A DNA stretch of 28,223 nt. Origin: Pusillimonas sp. UBA6240 (GTDB lineage: Bacteria > Pseudomonadota > Gammaproteobacteria > Burkholderiales > Burkholderiaceae_B). Shown here piece by piece: positions 8,683 to 15,026 of this stretch (position 1 is its first letter; every line of letters starts with the position of its first letter). A program made the position numbers and the translations under genes. Under the pieces are notes generated by a model. The model made no database searches. It had not been told where the DNA came from and was given only the letters and a program-made list of their open reading frames with translations. The stretch spans positions 1 to 28,223 of the forward strand of contig DJWC01000160.1 of assembly GCA_002441445.1 (NCBI GenBank), read 5' to 3'.

Positions 8683-9672
8683 ATGGCCAAATTCCAAAAA
8701 AGATTCGCCGTGCTCGCTCTGGCCGCTGGTGTCGCATCCTTATCCAGCGCCGGCGTCGCCTATGCTGCGGAATACCCCTCGCAGCCCATCCGCGTCATTG
8801 TGCCGTTCGCGCCTGGCGGTTCGACCGACATCGTCGCCCGCATAGTCACCCAGCGCATGGGCCAGGAACTGGGCCAGACCATGGTGGTCGAGAACAAGGG
8901 CGGGGCGGGCGGCGCGATCGGCGCCGTCGAAGCTGCACGCGCCAAGCCCGACGGCTACACGCTTTCCATCGCCACAGTATCCACCATGGCGGTCAATTCG
9001 GCCTGCCGCCCCAAAGATCTGCCCTACGATCCCTTGAAGGACTTCATGCCGATCACGAACTTCGCCAATGTGCCCAACGTCATCGAAGTCAATCCCAAGT
9101 TCCCCGCCAAGAACTTCAAGGAATTCGTCAAGGTCCTGAAGGAAAACCCCGGCAAATACTCGCATGGCAGTTCGGGTACATGTTCCGTGCTGCACTTGTT
9201 CGGCGAAGCCTTCAAGCAGGCGACGGGCACGGACGCCGTGCACGTACCGTATAAAGGCTCCGGCCCGGCCGTCACCGACGCCGTCGGCGGGCAGATCGAC
9301 AGCATGTTCGACAACCTGCCTTCCTCCATGGGGCAAATTCAGGCCGGCGGCCTGCGCGCTCTGGCCATCGCATGGCCCGAACGCCTGAAGAGCCTGCCGG
9401 ATGTGCCGACCCTGGCCGAAGAAGGCTATCCCCAGCTGAACCAGCCCGCCTGGTACGGCCTGCTCGCGCCCGCCGGCACCTCGCCGGAAATCATCAAGAA
9501 GCTGCGTGACGCGGCCGTGGTGGCCCTGAAGGATCCCAAGGTGGTAGAAGCCCTTGAAAAACAAGGCGCAGCGCCTTCCGGCAACACCCCGGAAGAATTC
9601 GCCAAGGAAATCAAGGAGCAATACGATTGGGCGAAGGAAGTGGTCGCCAAGGGCAACATCAAGCTCGAGTAG
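8683..9672 (+). CDS. Bug family (TctC-like) periplasmic solute-binding protein
   Basis: The 329-residue protein is a tripartite tricarboxylate transporter receptor of the Bug family, greatly expanded in Bordetella and relatives. A Sec signal peptide covers residues 1-28 (cleavage likely after SAGVAYA-A). The mature start YPSQPIRVIVPFAPGGSTDIVAR is the family ligand-loop signature, followed by VENKGGAGGAIGA, the second ligand-contacting loop. Two cysteines (in NSACRP and GTCSV) could form a disulphide. GGAGAG-like GGAGAG at 8666-8671 serves as ribosome binding site for ATG 8683. No TctA or TctB membrane genes are nearby, so this is an orphan receptor. The ligand is probably a carboxylate or related small molecule (inference). 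Two terminator hairpins follow. Confidence 0.95.
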   Translation: MAKFQKRFAVLALAAGVASLSSAGVAYAAEYPSQPIRVIVPFAPGGSTDIVARIVTQRMGQELGQTMVVENKGGAGGAIGAVEAARAKPDGYTLSIATVSTMAVNSACRPKDLPYDPLKDFMPITNFANVPNVIEVNPKFPAKNFKEFVKVLKENPGKYSHGSSGTCSVLHLFGEAFKQATGTDAVHVPYKGSGPAVTDAVGGQIDSMFDNLPSSMGQIQAGGLRALAIAWPERLKSLPDVPTLAEEGYPQLNQPAWYGLLAPAGTSPEIIKKLRDAAVVALKDPKVVEALEKQGAAPSGNTPEEFAKEIKEQYDWAKEVVAKGNIKLE

Positions 9673-9689
9673 GGCGGCTGCATCGGTAT

Positions 9690-9790
9690 CGGGGCCTGAG
9701 CCGGGTCTCGGTTCCGAGCCGGGTTCTGGCCCCAAGTCAGGCTCCAGCACTGAGCAGAACCTGAATCAGATCCAAGCCAGGCCCAAGCGC
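9690..9790. repeat. Degenerate short repeats in the intergenic spacer after the Bug gene
   Basis: The spacer contains recurring GAGCCGGGT (9698-9706 and 9716-9724) and looser GGCTCC, AGCCAGGCCC and CTGAG variants. There is also a small dyad CTCGG-TT-CCGAG at 9707-9718. No protein of a known type is encoded on either strand. I cannot assign a function. Confidence 0.4.
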
Positions 9791-9862
9791 TTGCTCCGCT
9801 CCTTCGTATGGGGCGAGCGCGGCCGGATCAAGGCGGCGCTACCACGCGCCTCCCCTGCGGCG

Positions 9863-9892
9863 AAAAGCCCCGGCCTACAGGCCGGGGTTCTT
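9863..9892 (+). terminator. Rho-independent terminator hairpin 1 after the Bug gene
   Basis: CCCCGGCC (9868-9875) pairs perfectly with GGCCGGGG (9880-9887) around a TACA loop. It is preceded by AAAAG and followed by TTCTTC. It lies about 200 bp past the Bug stop codon. Confidence 0.75.
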
Positions 9893-9930
9893 CATTCCGG
9901 CGCGGCCTCCTCCCTTGATGGGCGAGGCCC

Positions 9931-9967
9931 GAAAAGCCGGGCTTCGCATCCCGGCTTTTCCTTCTTC
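9931..9967 (+). terminator. Rho-independent terminator hairpin 2 upstream of tRNA-Arg
   Basis: GAAAAGCCGGG (9931-9941) pairs over 11 bp with CCCGGCTTTTC (9950-9960) around an 8-nt loop. The stem ends in A:U pairs that supply the U-tract, and CTTCTTC follows. With hairpin 1 it insulates the tRNA gene from upstream transcription. Confidence 0.8.
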
Positions 9968-9976
9968 AGAGTGTTT

Positions 9977-9982
9977 TATAAT
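9977..9982 (+). promoter_or_regulatory. Likely -10 element of the tRNA-Arg promoter
   Basis: A perfect TATAAT ends 20 bp before the tRNA. The -35 region would fall in the T-rich arm of the second terminator hairpin (about 9954-9960) and is poor. Confidence 0.5.
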
Positions 9983-10002
9983 CTCACACCCAACCGCGTC
10001 CC

Positions 10003-10077
10003 GTCCCTGTAGTTAAATGGATATAACTTTCCCCTCCTAAGGGAAGATTGCAGGTTCGATTCCTGCCGGGGACGCCA
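10003..10077 (+). tRNA. tRNA-Arg (anticodon CCU)
   Basis: The 75-nt cloverleaf has a 7-bp acceptor stem (GTCCCTG with the 3' CGGGGAC, one G:U pair), discriminator G and an encoded CCA at 10075-10077. The anticodon arm is TTCCC-CTCCTAA-GGGAA (10029-10045), with CCT at 10036-10038, reading AGG. The T arm contains the GGTTCGATTC motif. This single-copy minor-codon tRNA is a common integration site for genomic islands, and the DNA downstream of it is unusually A+T-rich. Confidence 0.97.
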
Positions 10078-10217
10078 GCAGTACCGAGCTGTTGCGCGCA
10101 ATAGCGTAGTCCATCCGCCAAGAGCGATTCGGTTCGGGACGTCGTTAAACTATTGGGGTATCCCAACCAACCACGTTGCGTGGGCACAGCAATGGCAAGA
10201 GATAAGTGGGCTCAGTA

Positions 10218-10580
10218 ATGGCAATAGAAGACCGTAAGCCGTGGTATGAACAGGGAGAAAATCCGGATTATCGCTTTTCGCTTGCCAACGAACGTACGTT
10301 TCTTGCCTGGATTCGGACGACACTGGCCCTCATCGCCACGGCAGTCGTTCTAGATCAGATCGGCTTGCATTCACCTGACTCATCGTTAATACGGCGCCTT
10401 GGCGTCGTACTTTGCCTAATTGCGCTTGCTCTTAGTGCGAGGTCATACTTTCGATGGCGCGCTAACGAAATTGCTATGCGCCACGGGCGGGCGCTGCCGA
10501 TTTCGAAGGTCAATGCCGCGGTAGGAATTTCAGTCTCTCTCATCGCTGCGTGCACGATTTACTGGATTGTTCAACGATGA
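10218..10580 (+). CDS. DUF202 (YidH-like) inner-membrane protein
   Basis: The 120-residue protein belongs to the DUF202/YidH family, whose function is unknown. The signature LANERTFLAWIRTTLALI lies near residues 22-39. Three membrane helices follow: about 32-50, 60-78 (LGVVLCLIALALSA), and 98-116 at the C terminus (VGISVSLIAACTIYWIV). ATG 10218 was preferred over an in-frame GTG at 10206; GGG lies about 7 nt before the ATG, and MAIEDRKPWYEQGENPDYRF is a standard start. Its stop overlaps the next start by 4 bp. Base composition is lower in G+C than the flanking core genes. Confidence 0.88.
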   Translation: MAIEDRKPWYEQGENPDYRFSLANERTFLAWIRTTLALIATAVVLDQIGLHSPDSSLIRRLGVVLCLIALALSARSYFRWRANEIAMRHGRALPISKVNAAVGISVSLIAACTIYWIVQR

Positions 10581-10879
10581 GAGACCCCGGTCTACAACCC
10601 GAGCGTACGCACCTCGCATGGGTTAGATCGAGTCTAGCTTGCCTCGCTTTATCGGCTTTCTACCTGCGTGGGACCATAATCTCCGGGCTTACATTGGAAG
10701 GAGTCGTTTCGGCTATGGTTGCCATATCAAGCTTGAGCGTTGCTTCTATCGCATTTCGCCGAGCCAAGGATACTCAAAGCAGTACGGATTCGATCAGGCG
10801 GACTCAGGCATGCTGGGTCTCCATCTGGCTGTCTGCGACCGCATGCTCGTTGTTAATCCTGATGGTTATCAGGGCCTAG
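10577..10879 (+). CDS. DUF202 (YidG-like) small membrane protein
   Basis: The 100-residue protein is the YidG-type partner of the preceding YidH-type protein. It opens with MRDPGLQPERTHLAWVRSS, the family signature, and has three predicted membrane helices: about 14-34, 39-56 and 76-97. The start is the ATG of an ATGA overlap with the upstream stop, so translational coupling is very likely. In E. coli yidH and yidG are likewise adjacent. The function is unknown. Codon use resembles the neighbouring gene and differs from the high-GC core. Confidence 0.86.
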   Translation: MRDPGLQPERTHLAWVRSSLACLALSAFYLRGTIISGLTLEGVVSAMVAISSLSVASIAFRRAKDTQSSTDSIRRTQACWVSIWLSATACSLLILMVIRA

Positions 10880-11208
10880 TGCGCAAATTTCAGCAGAGGC
10901 TCCAATGCATCGGTTTATGCGCAACAGCCAAAAATGTGCTCCAAGGGTGGCATGGAGCGGCATGAAAAAGCGGGCTTCGACCAGGTTCGTTCTTTATTTC
11001 AGTCGCTAAGTCGTTGTTAAAGCAACAGCGCAACATATGATGTGCTCACTTGGTTCCCGATTTGTTGTAGACATTTTAGTGGGCATAATTATTCAAAAAC
11101 CATTTAGACCCTTATAAGCTCTGGCTTGTGGAATCTGCCGGGCACGCCAAGATTGACATCGACCTCAGAACGAGGGTGCGGGTCGAGGGCACAAGCCAGC
11201 AATACCGA
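10880..11208. other. A+T-rich spacer without recognised gene
   Basis: This 329-bp region separates the DUF202 pair from the convergent Rid gene. The part at 11030-11110 is the most A+T-rich. I found no convincing ORF, RNA gene, tRNA-end duplication or clear terminator. It may be an island scar or a degraded remnant (inference). Confidence 0.5.
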
Positions 11209-11616
11209 TCAGTGCCCCGCGAGAGCGATGCACTCGATCTCAACCTTGAAGCCGAAGCTTAACTGGACTCCGCAGACAGTGCGTGCGGGCGGCTCATCTG
11301 GAAAGAATTCCGCGAAAACCCGGTTCATATTGGCCAGTTCGAGCATGTCGTAGATAAACACGTTCACCTTTACGACCCGTTGCAGGGACGACCCTGCCGA
11401 CTCCAGCAGATGCGCCATATTGCTGAGTATTTGGCGCGTTTCGCTCGCTACGGTGCCAAGGCTGTGTTCCCCTGTTTCGGGATCCACGGAGACCATTCCC
11501 GAAATGAAAATAAAATCTCCCGCGCGAATACCGGGCGAATGCGGCAAATTCAGATTCCTGGAAGCATTGAGAGCCGGATTTTTCGGCTCCACGACTGCAC
11601 GCGTAAGCTGGTCCAC
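11209..11616 (-). CDS. Rid family (YjgF/YER057c/UK114) protein, first copy
   Basis: Rid proteins are small trimeric enzymes; RidA hydrolyses reactive enamines/imines such as 2-aminoacrylate, and other members act in specific catabolic routes. This 135-residue copy has AGDFIFISGMVSVDPETGEH, the ETRQILSNMAHLLESAG helix, and the C-terminal PPARTVCGVQLSFGFKVEIECIAL with the conserved active-site Arg and Glu. The N-terminal Gly-Pro-Tyr of RidA is replaced by PHSPG, so activity may differ. The start is a GTG with a strong AGGAGGG 5 nt upstream; no ATG is available at that point. It is the last gene of the operon and resembles the upstream Rid gene. Confidence 0.9.
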   Translation of the reverse strand: MDQLTRAVVEPKNPALNASRNLNLPHSPGIRAGDFIFISGMVSVDPETGEHSLGTVASETRQILSNMAHLLESAGSSLQRVVKVNVFIYDMLELANMNRVFAEFFPDEPPARTVCGVQLSFGFKVEIECIALAGH

Positions 11617-11634
11617 AATAACCCTCCTGTGTTG

Positions 11635-12033
11635 TTACGCCGCAGCGACGGCGTCGATCTGTATTTTGAATCCCGCGTCGAGCTGAACGCTCCATACGGT
11701 TCTGGCTGGGGGCGGGTTTGGCATGAATTGCCGGTAAATTCGATTTAGCACGTCATATTCAATTCGGTCATAAATCAGTGCATGGATTTGCACGAGACGA
11801 TCGAGCGATAAGCCGGCGTGTGCCAGCATCGATTGAAGGTTCTCCAGGATGATGCGGGTTTCCGAGGTAACCGTTCCATGCAATCGTTCGCCTGTGCTGG
11901 GGTCCAAAGCATACATTCCCGAAAAGAAAATAAAGCCGCCGGCTTTCACACCCATGGACTGGTGCATGCCATAGTGCTGCTTCATATCCAGGCCGGGTGT
12001 GCGATACGGGTTGAAAATTTCACGAGCCGCCAT
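11635..12033 (-). CDS. Rid family protein, second copy with altered active site
   Basis: The 132-residue protein is a divergent paralogue of the adjacent Rid protein: AGGFIFFSGMYALDPSTGERLHGTVTSETR and PPARTVWSVQLDAGFKIQIDAVAAA. The active-site Arg is kept, but the position that is usually Glu near the C terminus (EIEAIA in RidA) is Asp here (QIDAVA). The Gly-Pro-Tyr motif is also missing. ATG 12033 (MAAREIFNPY) gives a family-like N terminus; 27 codons further upstream are open but overlap the permease. It begins 4 bp after the permease stop and ends 18 bp before the next Rid start, so it belongs to the ABC operon. Confidence 0.9.
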   Translation of the reverse strand: MAAREIFNPYRTPGLDMKQHYGMHQSMGVKAGGFIFFSGMYALDPSTGERLHGTVTSETRIILENLQSMLAHAGLSLDRLVQIHALIYDRIEYDVLNRIYRQFMPNPPPARTVWSVQLDAGFKIQIDAVAAA

Positions 12034-12037
12034 GGTT

Positions 12038-12907
12038 TCATACCTTAAAGTTTTCCGCGGCGTTAAGATGGCTTGGACGCCACCGCAATAGCCGGGCTTC
12101 AATTTTGTCGACAACTGTGGTCAATGCCATCATCAAAATCATCATGAATATGATGATCGCCAGAGCGCCTGTAGTGTTATAGGAGGTCGAGTAATAGTTC
12201 AGCCGGTACCCCAAGCCATGGGACGACACCATGAATTCGCCAATGATCACCCCTACCAGCGCAAAAGGAAGACTCATTTTCAGGCCGGTAATGATCCAGC
12301 TGGAGGCACTGGGCAGCATGACTTTGGTGAAAATCTGCCTTTCGCTGGCCCCTTGTATACGTGCGATATCGCAGTACGCCCGGTTAACCGACCGCACGCC
12401 AGACAAGGTGTTAAAGAACATGATAAAAAACACCAGGGTAGCCGCGAGGAACACCTTGGAGCTCATGTCGATACCGAACCAAACAATCAATAGCGGGGCC
12501 ACTGCAATGCGAGGGATACTATTCAATGCCAAGAGGAATGGGTCTACAACTCTGGAAACGTATTCCCATCGAGAAAGCGCAACACCGAGAACTATGCCCG
12601 CTATGGCCCCGAAAGCATATCCGAGAAACATTTCCACGCTGGTGATCCACAGGTCGTAATAAAAACCGGTGTCGAACAATTCCTTCCAGAGATGGGCAAT
12701 GATCGCGCTGGGCTTACTAAAGTAAAAGGTTTCGAAGATGCGGCCGGCGCCTAACTGCCAGGTTCCTATAAAGAATAAAGTCAAAAGAATGCGCCCCAGC
12801 TGAACAGAACGCATATTTTCCCCATCGAATATTCTGGATGCCAGGGGTTTGCTCGTCTTCTTTGGCGAGGAAGGCATGGCGGGGTTTTTAATGGTTTGCA
12901 TGTTCAT
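12038..12907 (-). CDS. ABC transporter permease (SsuC/TauC-like)
   Basis: The 289-residue inner-membrane permease matches the nitrate/sulfonate/taurine-type BPD_transp_1 family. Six helices are expected. It has the N-terminal LGRILLTLFFIGTWQLGAG helix, SIPRIAVAPLLIVWFG with the family proline, and the EAA-type loop DIARIQGASERQIFTKVMLPSASSWIITGLKMSLPFA that docks to the ATPase. ATG 12907 overlaps the ATPase stop by 20 bp; ATG 12901 two codons later is possible. It follows the ATPase and precedes the Rid genes. Substrate specificity comes from the binding protein and is unknown. Confidence 0.93.
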   Translation of the reverse strand: MNMQTIKNPAMPSSPKKTSKPLASRIFDGENMRSVQLGRILLTLFFIGTWQLGAGRIFETFYFSKPSAIIAHLWKELFDTGFYYDLWITSVEMFLGYAFGAIAGIVLGVALSRWEYVSRVVDPFLLALNSIPRIAVAPLLIVWFGIDMSSKVFLAATLVFFIMFFNTLSGVRSVNRAYCDIARIQGASERQIFTKVMLPSASSWIITGLKMSLPFALVGVIIGEFMVSSHGLGYRLNYYSTSYNTTGALAIIIFMMILMMALTTVVDKIEARLLRWRPSHLNAAENFKV

Positions 12908-13700
12908 GTACCTGTGCCGCCAGGTCCTGCCATATTTCATCGTATAAACGACGGAACTGCGGATCCGACTGGATAAAGAAAACGTCTCGTGGTCTTGATA
13001 TTTCCACTTTGTCATCTCGAACAATGCGGCCAGGGCGTGCGCTCATGAGAATGACCCGATCTCCCAATGCTATGGCTTCTGTCAGATCGTGGGTAATGAA
13101 CACTACAGTCGAGCGCGTTGATTCCCAAATCGATAGCAGCGTTTCTTGGAGGGATATTCTTGTCTGTGCGTCCAGGGGTCCGAATGGTTCATCCATGAGG
13201 ATGATGCTTGGTTCGTAGATCAGCGTTCGTACGATATTGCCACGTTGCCGCATGCCTCCCGATAATTCATGGGGATAGGCTTTTTCGAACCCCGCAAGCC
13301 CCACGCGCTCCAGCCACGAGTGTGCACGATCATGCCTTTCCTTTTCCGGCACACCGACGAGTTCCAGCGGAAACGCAACATTGTCTCTGAGCGTCAACCA
13401 AGGAAATAAATTATCTTGCTGTGTGATGTACCCGATGGATCGATCGACCCCCACAACTGGCTTGCCTTTGAACCGCACGGTTCCCTCTGAAGGCGCCATA
13501 AGCCCCGCAATGAGGTTCAACAGGGTCGATTTTCCGCAGCCACTGGGTCCGACAACAGTGATGAATTCACCGGCAAAGATTTCGAGATCGGTATTCTGAA
13601 GTGCAACCACCTGTCTGTCGCGTCCGGAAAATTGCTTTGCGACGCCCTCCATTGAAAGCAGTGCGTTGCTTCGCGTTTGGGCGTTTAAATCATTGTTCAT
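12888..13700 (-). CDS. ABC transporter ATP-binding protein (SsuB/TauB-like)
   Basis: The 270-residue ATPase energises the importer. Motifs in order are Walker A GPSGCGKST, Q-loop YITQQDNLFPW, signature LSGGMRQR, Walker B IILMDEP, D-loop GPLDAQT and H-loop FITHDLTEA. DNLFPWLTLRDNV and MRQR are typical of the nitrate/sulfonate/taurine subfamily. After the signature it reads GNIVRTL where most members have VAIARAL, a mild oddity that leaves the nucleotide-binding residues intact. It starts 10 bp after the binding-protein stop and its end overlaps the permease start, so the three genes form one transcription unit. Confidence 0.95.
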   Translation of the reverse strand: MNNDLNAQTRSNALLSMEGVAKQFSGRDRQVVALQNTDLEIFAGEFITVVGPSGCGKSTLLNLIAGLMAPSEGTVRFKGKPVVGVDRSIGYITQQDNLFPWLTLRDNVAFPLELVGVPEKERHDRAHSWLERVGLAGFEKAYPHELSGGMRQRGNIVRTLIYEPSIILMDEPFGPLDAQTRISLQETLLSIWESTRSTVVFITHDLTEAIALGDRVILMSARPGRIVRDDKVEISRPRDVFFIQSDPQFRRLYDEIWQDLAAQVHEHANH

Positions 13701-13710
13701 GGTGAGCGCC

Positions 13711-14739
13711 TTATTGAGAGTTGTATGCGTTGGTGCTCACTGCGTTCCAGGGGATCTTGGTATTAATGACGCCGGTATCGAACAGGAATTTCTCTGCTTT
13801 CTCTACTGCCTCTTGGGTAATGACGCCCGTTGTAGGATAGGTTGGTCGATTAGCATCTAGAGCGGCAACGAGGAGCTCATCCGAGAGGCCCGAGAACCTT
13901 GCCCGTAAGAGGGGAAGTTGCTCTTTGCTAGGTGTGGCATGAATGTAGGCCAATGCTTTGCGGAGAGCTTGAACTACACCTTTTACGGTATCCGGGTGAG
14001 CCTTGGCATATTCCGGCATGACATACAGCACCTCATATAGAAAATTATCGAATTCAGGATCGTCGCCGCTCATATTCTTGGTGACGACAAGTGCCTTGCC
14101 TCTTGAATCGGCTAGTTCAGGGGTCGGGCTGCCTATGCATCCCATCGCGATACGGTTGTTTTCTACAGCAGGCAGCATGGCCCCGGGGCCGCCGATACCG
14201 ATGATTTTTATATCTTTCTGCGGCTCCAAGCCGAAACGCTTTGCGTAACTAAGGAGCAAGAGATAGGTAAATGCGCCAGGCCTGGTACCGGCGACCGTTT
14301 CACCTTTCATGGCCAATACGGTCTTTTCGATGGGCGTGTCTTTTCCGATACCGCGCTTGTCCGCGATTTCTTTATTGACGAAACACTCCAGGGCGACGCG
14401 GTTCCCCAGATTCATGGCGGCCAGCAGGGGCTTGCCTTGCTCGTAGGACGTGAATAAGCGATTGGGTGTAGATACGGTGAATTGGACGCTGCCCGAGATC
14501 AGCGCATCGATGTCCGGGCCGTCGCCCGATGTGGAAATAATTTCGACCTCATAGCCTTCTTCGGAGAAAAAGCCTTTATCCGCGGCAACATAGAGAGGAT
14601 AGAAGTTAATGACAGGGACGGGGATGGTGATTCGTATCGGTATTCGATTCGCATCCTTGGCATAGCTTGCCAAGCACAGCATCGACGCGGCAATTCCGGC
14701 CACCCATGAACTCATGCGAAACATTTTTCTGCTTGTCAT
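13711..14739 (-). CDS. ABC transporter substrate-binding protein, NMT1/THI5-like
   Basis: The 342-residue periplasmic protein has a signal peptide (MTSRKMFRMSSWVAGIAASMLCLASYA-K). It is followed by the NMT1/SsuA fold: NFYPLYVAADKGFFSEEGYEVEII, the hinge SGDGPDIDALISGSVQFTVS, and the second-lobe GETVAGTRPGAFTYLLLLSYAKRFGLEPQKDIKIIGIGG. Relatives bind aliphatic sulfonates, taurine, nitrate, pyrimidines or aromatic acids, so the ligand is open. ATG 14739 is preceded by AAAGGAGA; a longer in-frame start at 14784 would add 15 residues that do not look like a signal peptide. It is the first gene of the operon, and the divergent IclR gene lies 287 bp away. Confidence 0.92.
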   Translation of the reverse strand: MTSRKMFRMSSWVAGIAASMLCLASYAKDANRIPIRITIPVPVINFYPLYVAADKGFFSEEGYEVEIISTSGDGPDIDALISGSVQFTVSTPNRLFTSYEQGKPLLAAMNLGNRVALECFVNKEIADKRGIGKDTPIEKTVLAMKGETVAGTRPGAFTYLLLLSYAKRFGLEPQKDIKIIGIGGPGAMLPAVENNRIAMGCIGSPTPELADSRGKALVVTKNMSGDDPEFDNFLYEVLYVMPEYAKAHPDTVKGVVQALRKALAYIHATPSKEQLPLLRARFSGLSDELLVAALDANRPTYPTTGVITQEAVEKAEKFLFDTGVINTKIPWNAVSTNAYNSQ

Positions 14740-14760
14740 CACAGTCTCCTTTGATGTAGT

Positions 14761-14773
14761 TCCAATAATTGGA
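14761..14773. promoter_or_regulatory. Small palindrome in the operon leader
   Basis: TCCAAT-A-ATTGGA is a perfect 6-bp inverted repeat located 22 bp upstream of the binding-protein ATG, next to a run of T. It could be a leader hairpin or a minor operator; this is speculative. Confidence 0.3.
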
Positions 14774-14819
14774 TTTTTTTTCAACTACTGATCGAGTGAA
14801 TTTTTATTTTTCGGCTTAG

Positions 14820-14847
14820 ATTATCACGCTTGAAATATATTGGTCAA
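14820..14847 (-). promoter_or_regulatory. Promoter of the ABC/Rid operon
   Basis: On the minus strand TTGACC (14842-14847) and GATAAT (14820-14825) are each 5/6 matches to the -35 and -10 consensus, with a 16-bp spacer. This places the transcript start near 14812 and a leader of about 73 nt before the ATG at 14739. The -35 sits between the arms of the inverted repeat described in the next entry. Confidence 0.6.
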
Positions 14848-14868
14848 TGTTATATTTCAAATGAAATA
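14830..14868. promoter_or_regulatory. Candidate IclR-family operator with three half-sites
   Basis: TTGAAATATA (14830-14839) and TATATTTCAA (14851-14860) form a perfect 10-bp inverted repeat with an 11-bp spacer. A third copy, TGAAATA (14862-14868), follows directly. ATTTCA-AA-TGAAAT (14854-14867) is in itself a 14-bp pseudopalindrome that resembles IclR-type boxes. The site covers the -35 of the ABC/Rid operon and lies upstream of the divergent iclR-type gene, so it is the likely binding site of that regulator. Confidence 0.6.
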
Positions 14869-14989
14869 GTGTTCCGAACGACTGGGCGGCTATGCCGGAA
14901 AGCAAGATGCTGAAAAAATTTCGCCGGCGGATATCCACTATTTGGTTATTTTTCGCTGGAGCCGGGAGAACACAGGAGTGAAAACTACA

Positions 14990-15005
14990 GTAAAGTGCGC
15001 TTTAC
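14990..15005. promoter_or_regulatory. Second palindrome immediately upstream of the IclR gene
   Basis: GTAAAG-TGCG-CTTTAC is a perfect 16-bp dyad that ends 21 bp before the GTG start of the regulator gene. The spot suits an autoregulatory operator or a leader hairpin. Its sequence differs from the ABC-side operator. Confidence 0.4.
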
Positions 15006-15026
15006 CGTGATTGGCGACCGGCCGGA

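Noticed and set aside
9554..10012. Plus-strand frame with a Gly/Ser/Pro-rich stretch across the Bug 3' end and the terminators
   Set aside because: It runs out of frame through the Bug gene and across two terminator hairpins; the repetitive part follows from the GAGCCGGGT-type repeats.
9984..10187. Minus-strand frame containing GRNRTCNLPLGG
   Set aside because: It is the antisense translation of the tRNA-Arg gene, a familiar artefact in annotations.
10639..10965. Plus-strand 108-codon frame inside and after the YidG-like gene
   Set aside because: Out-of-frame shadow with no membrane character and no family match.
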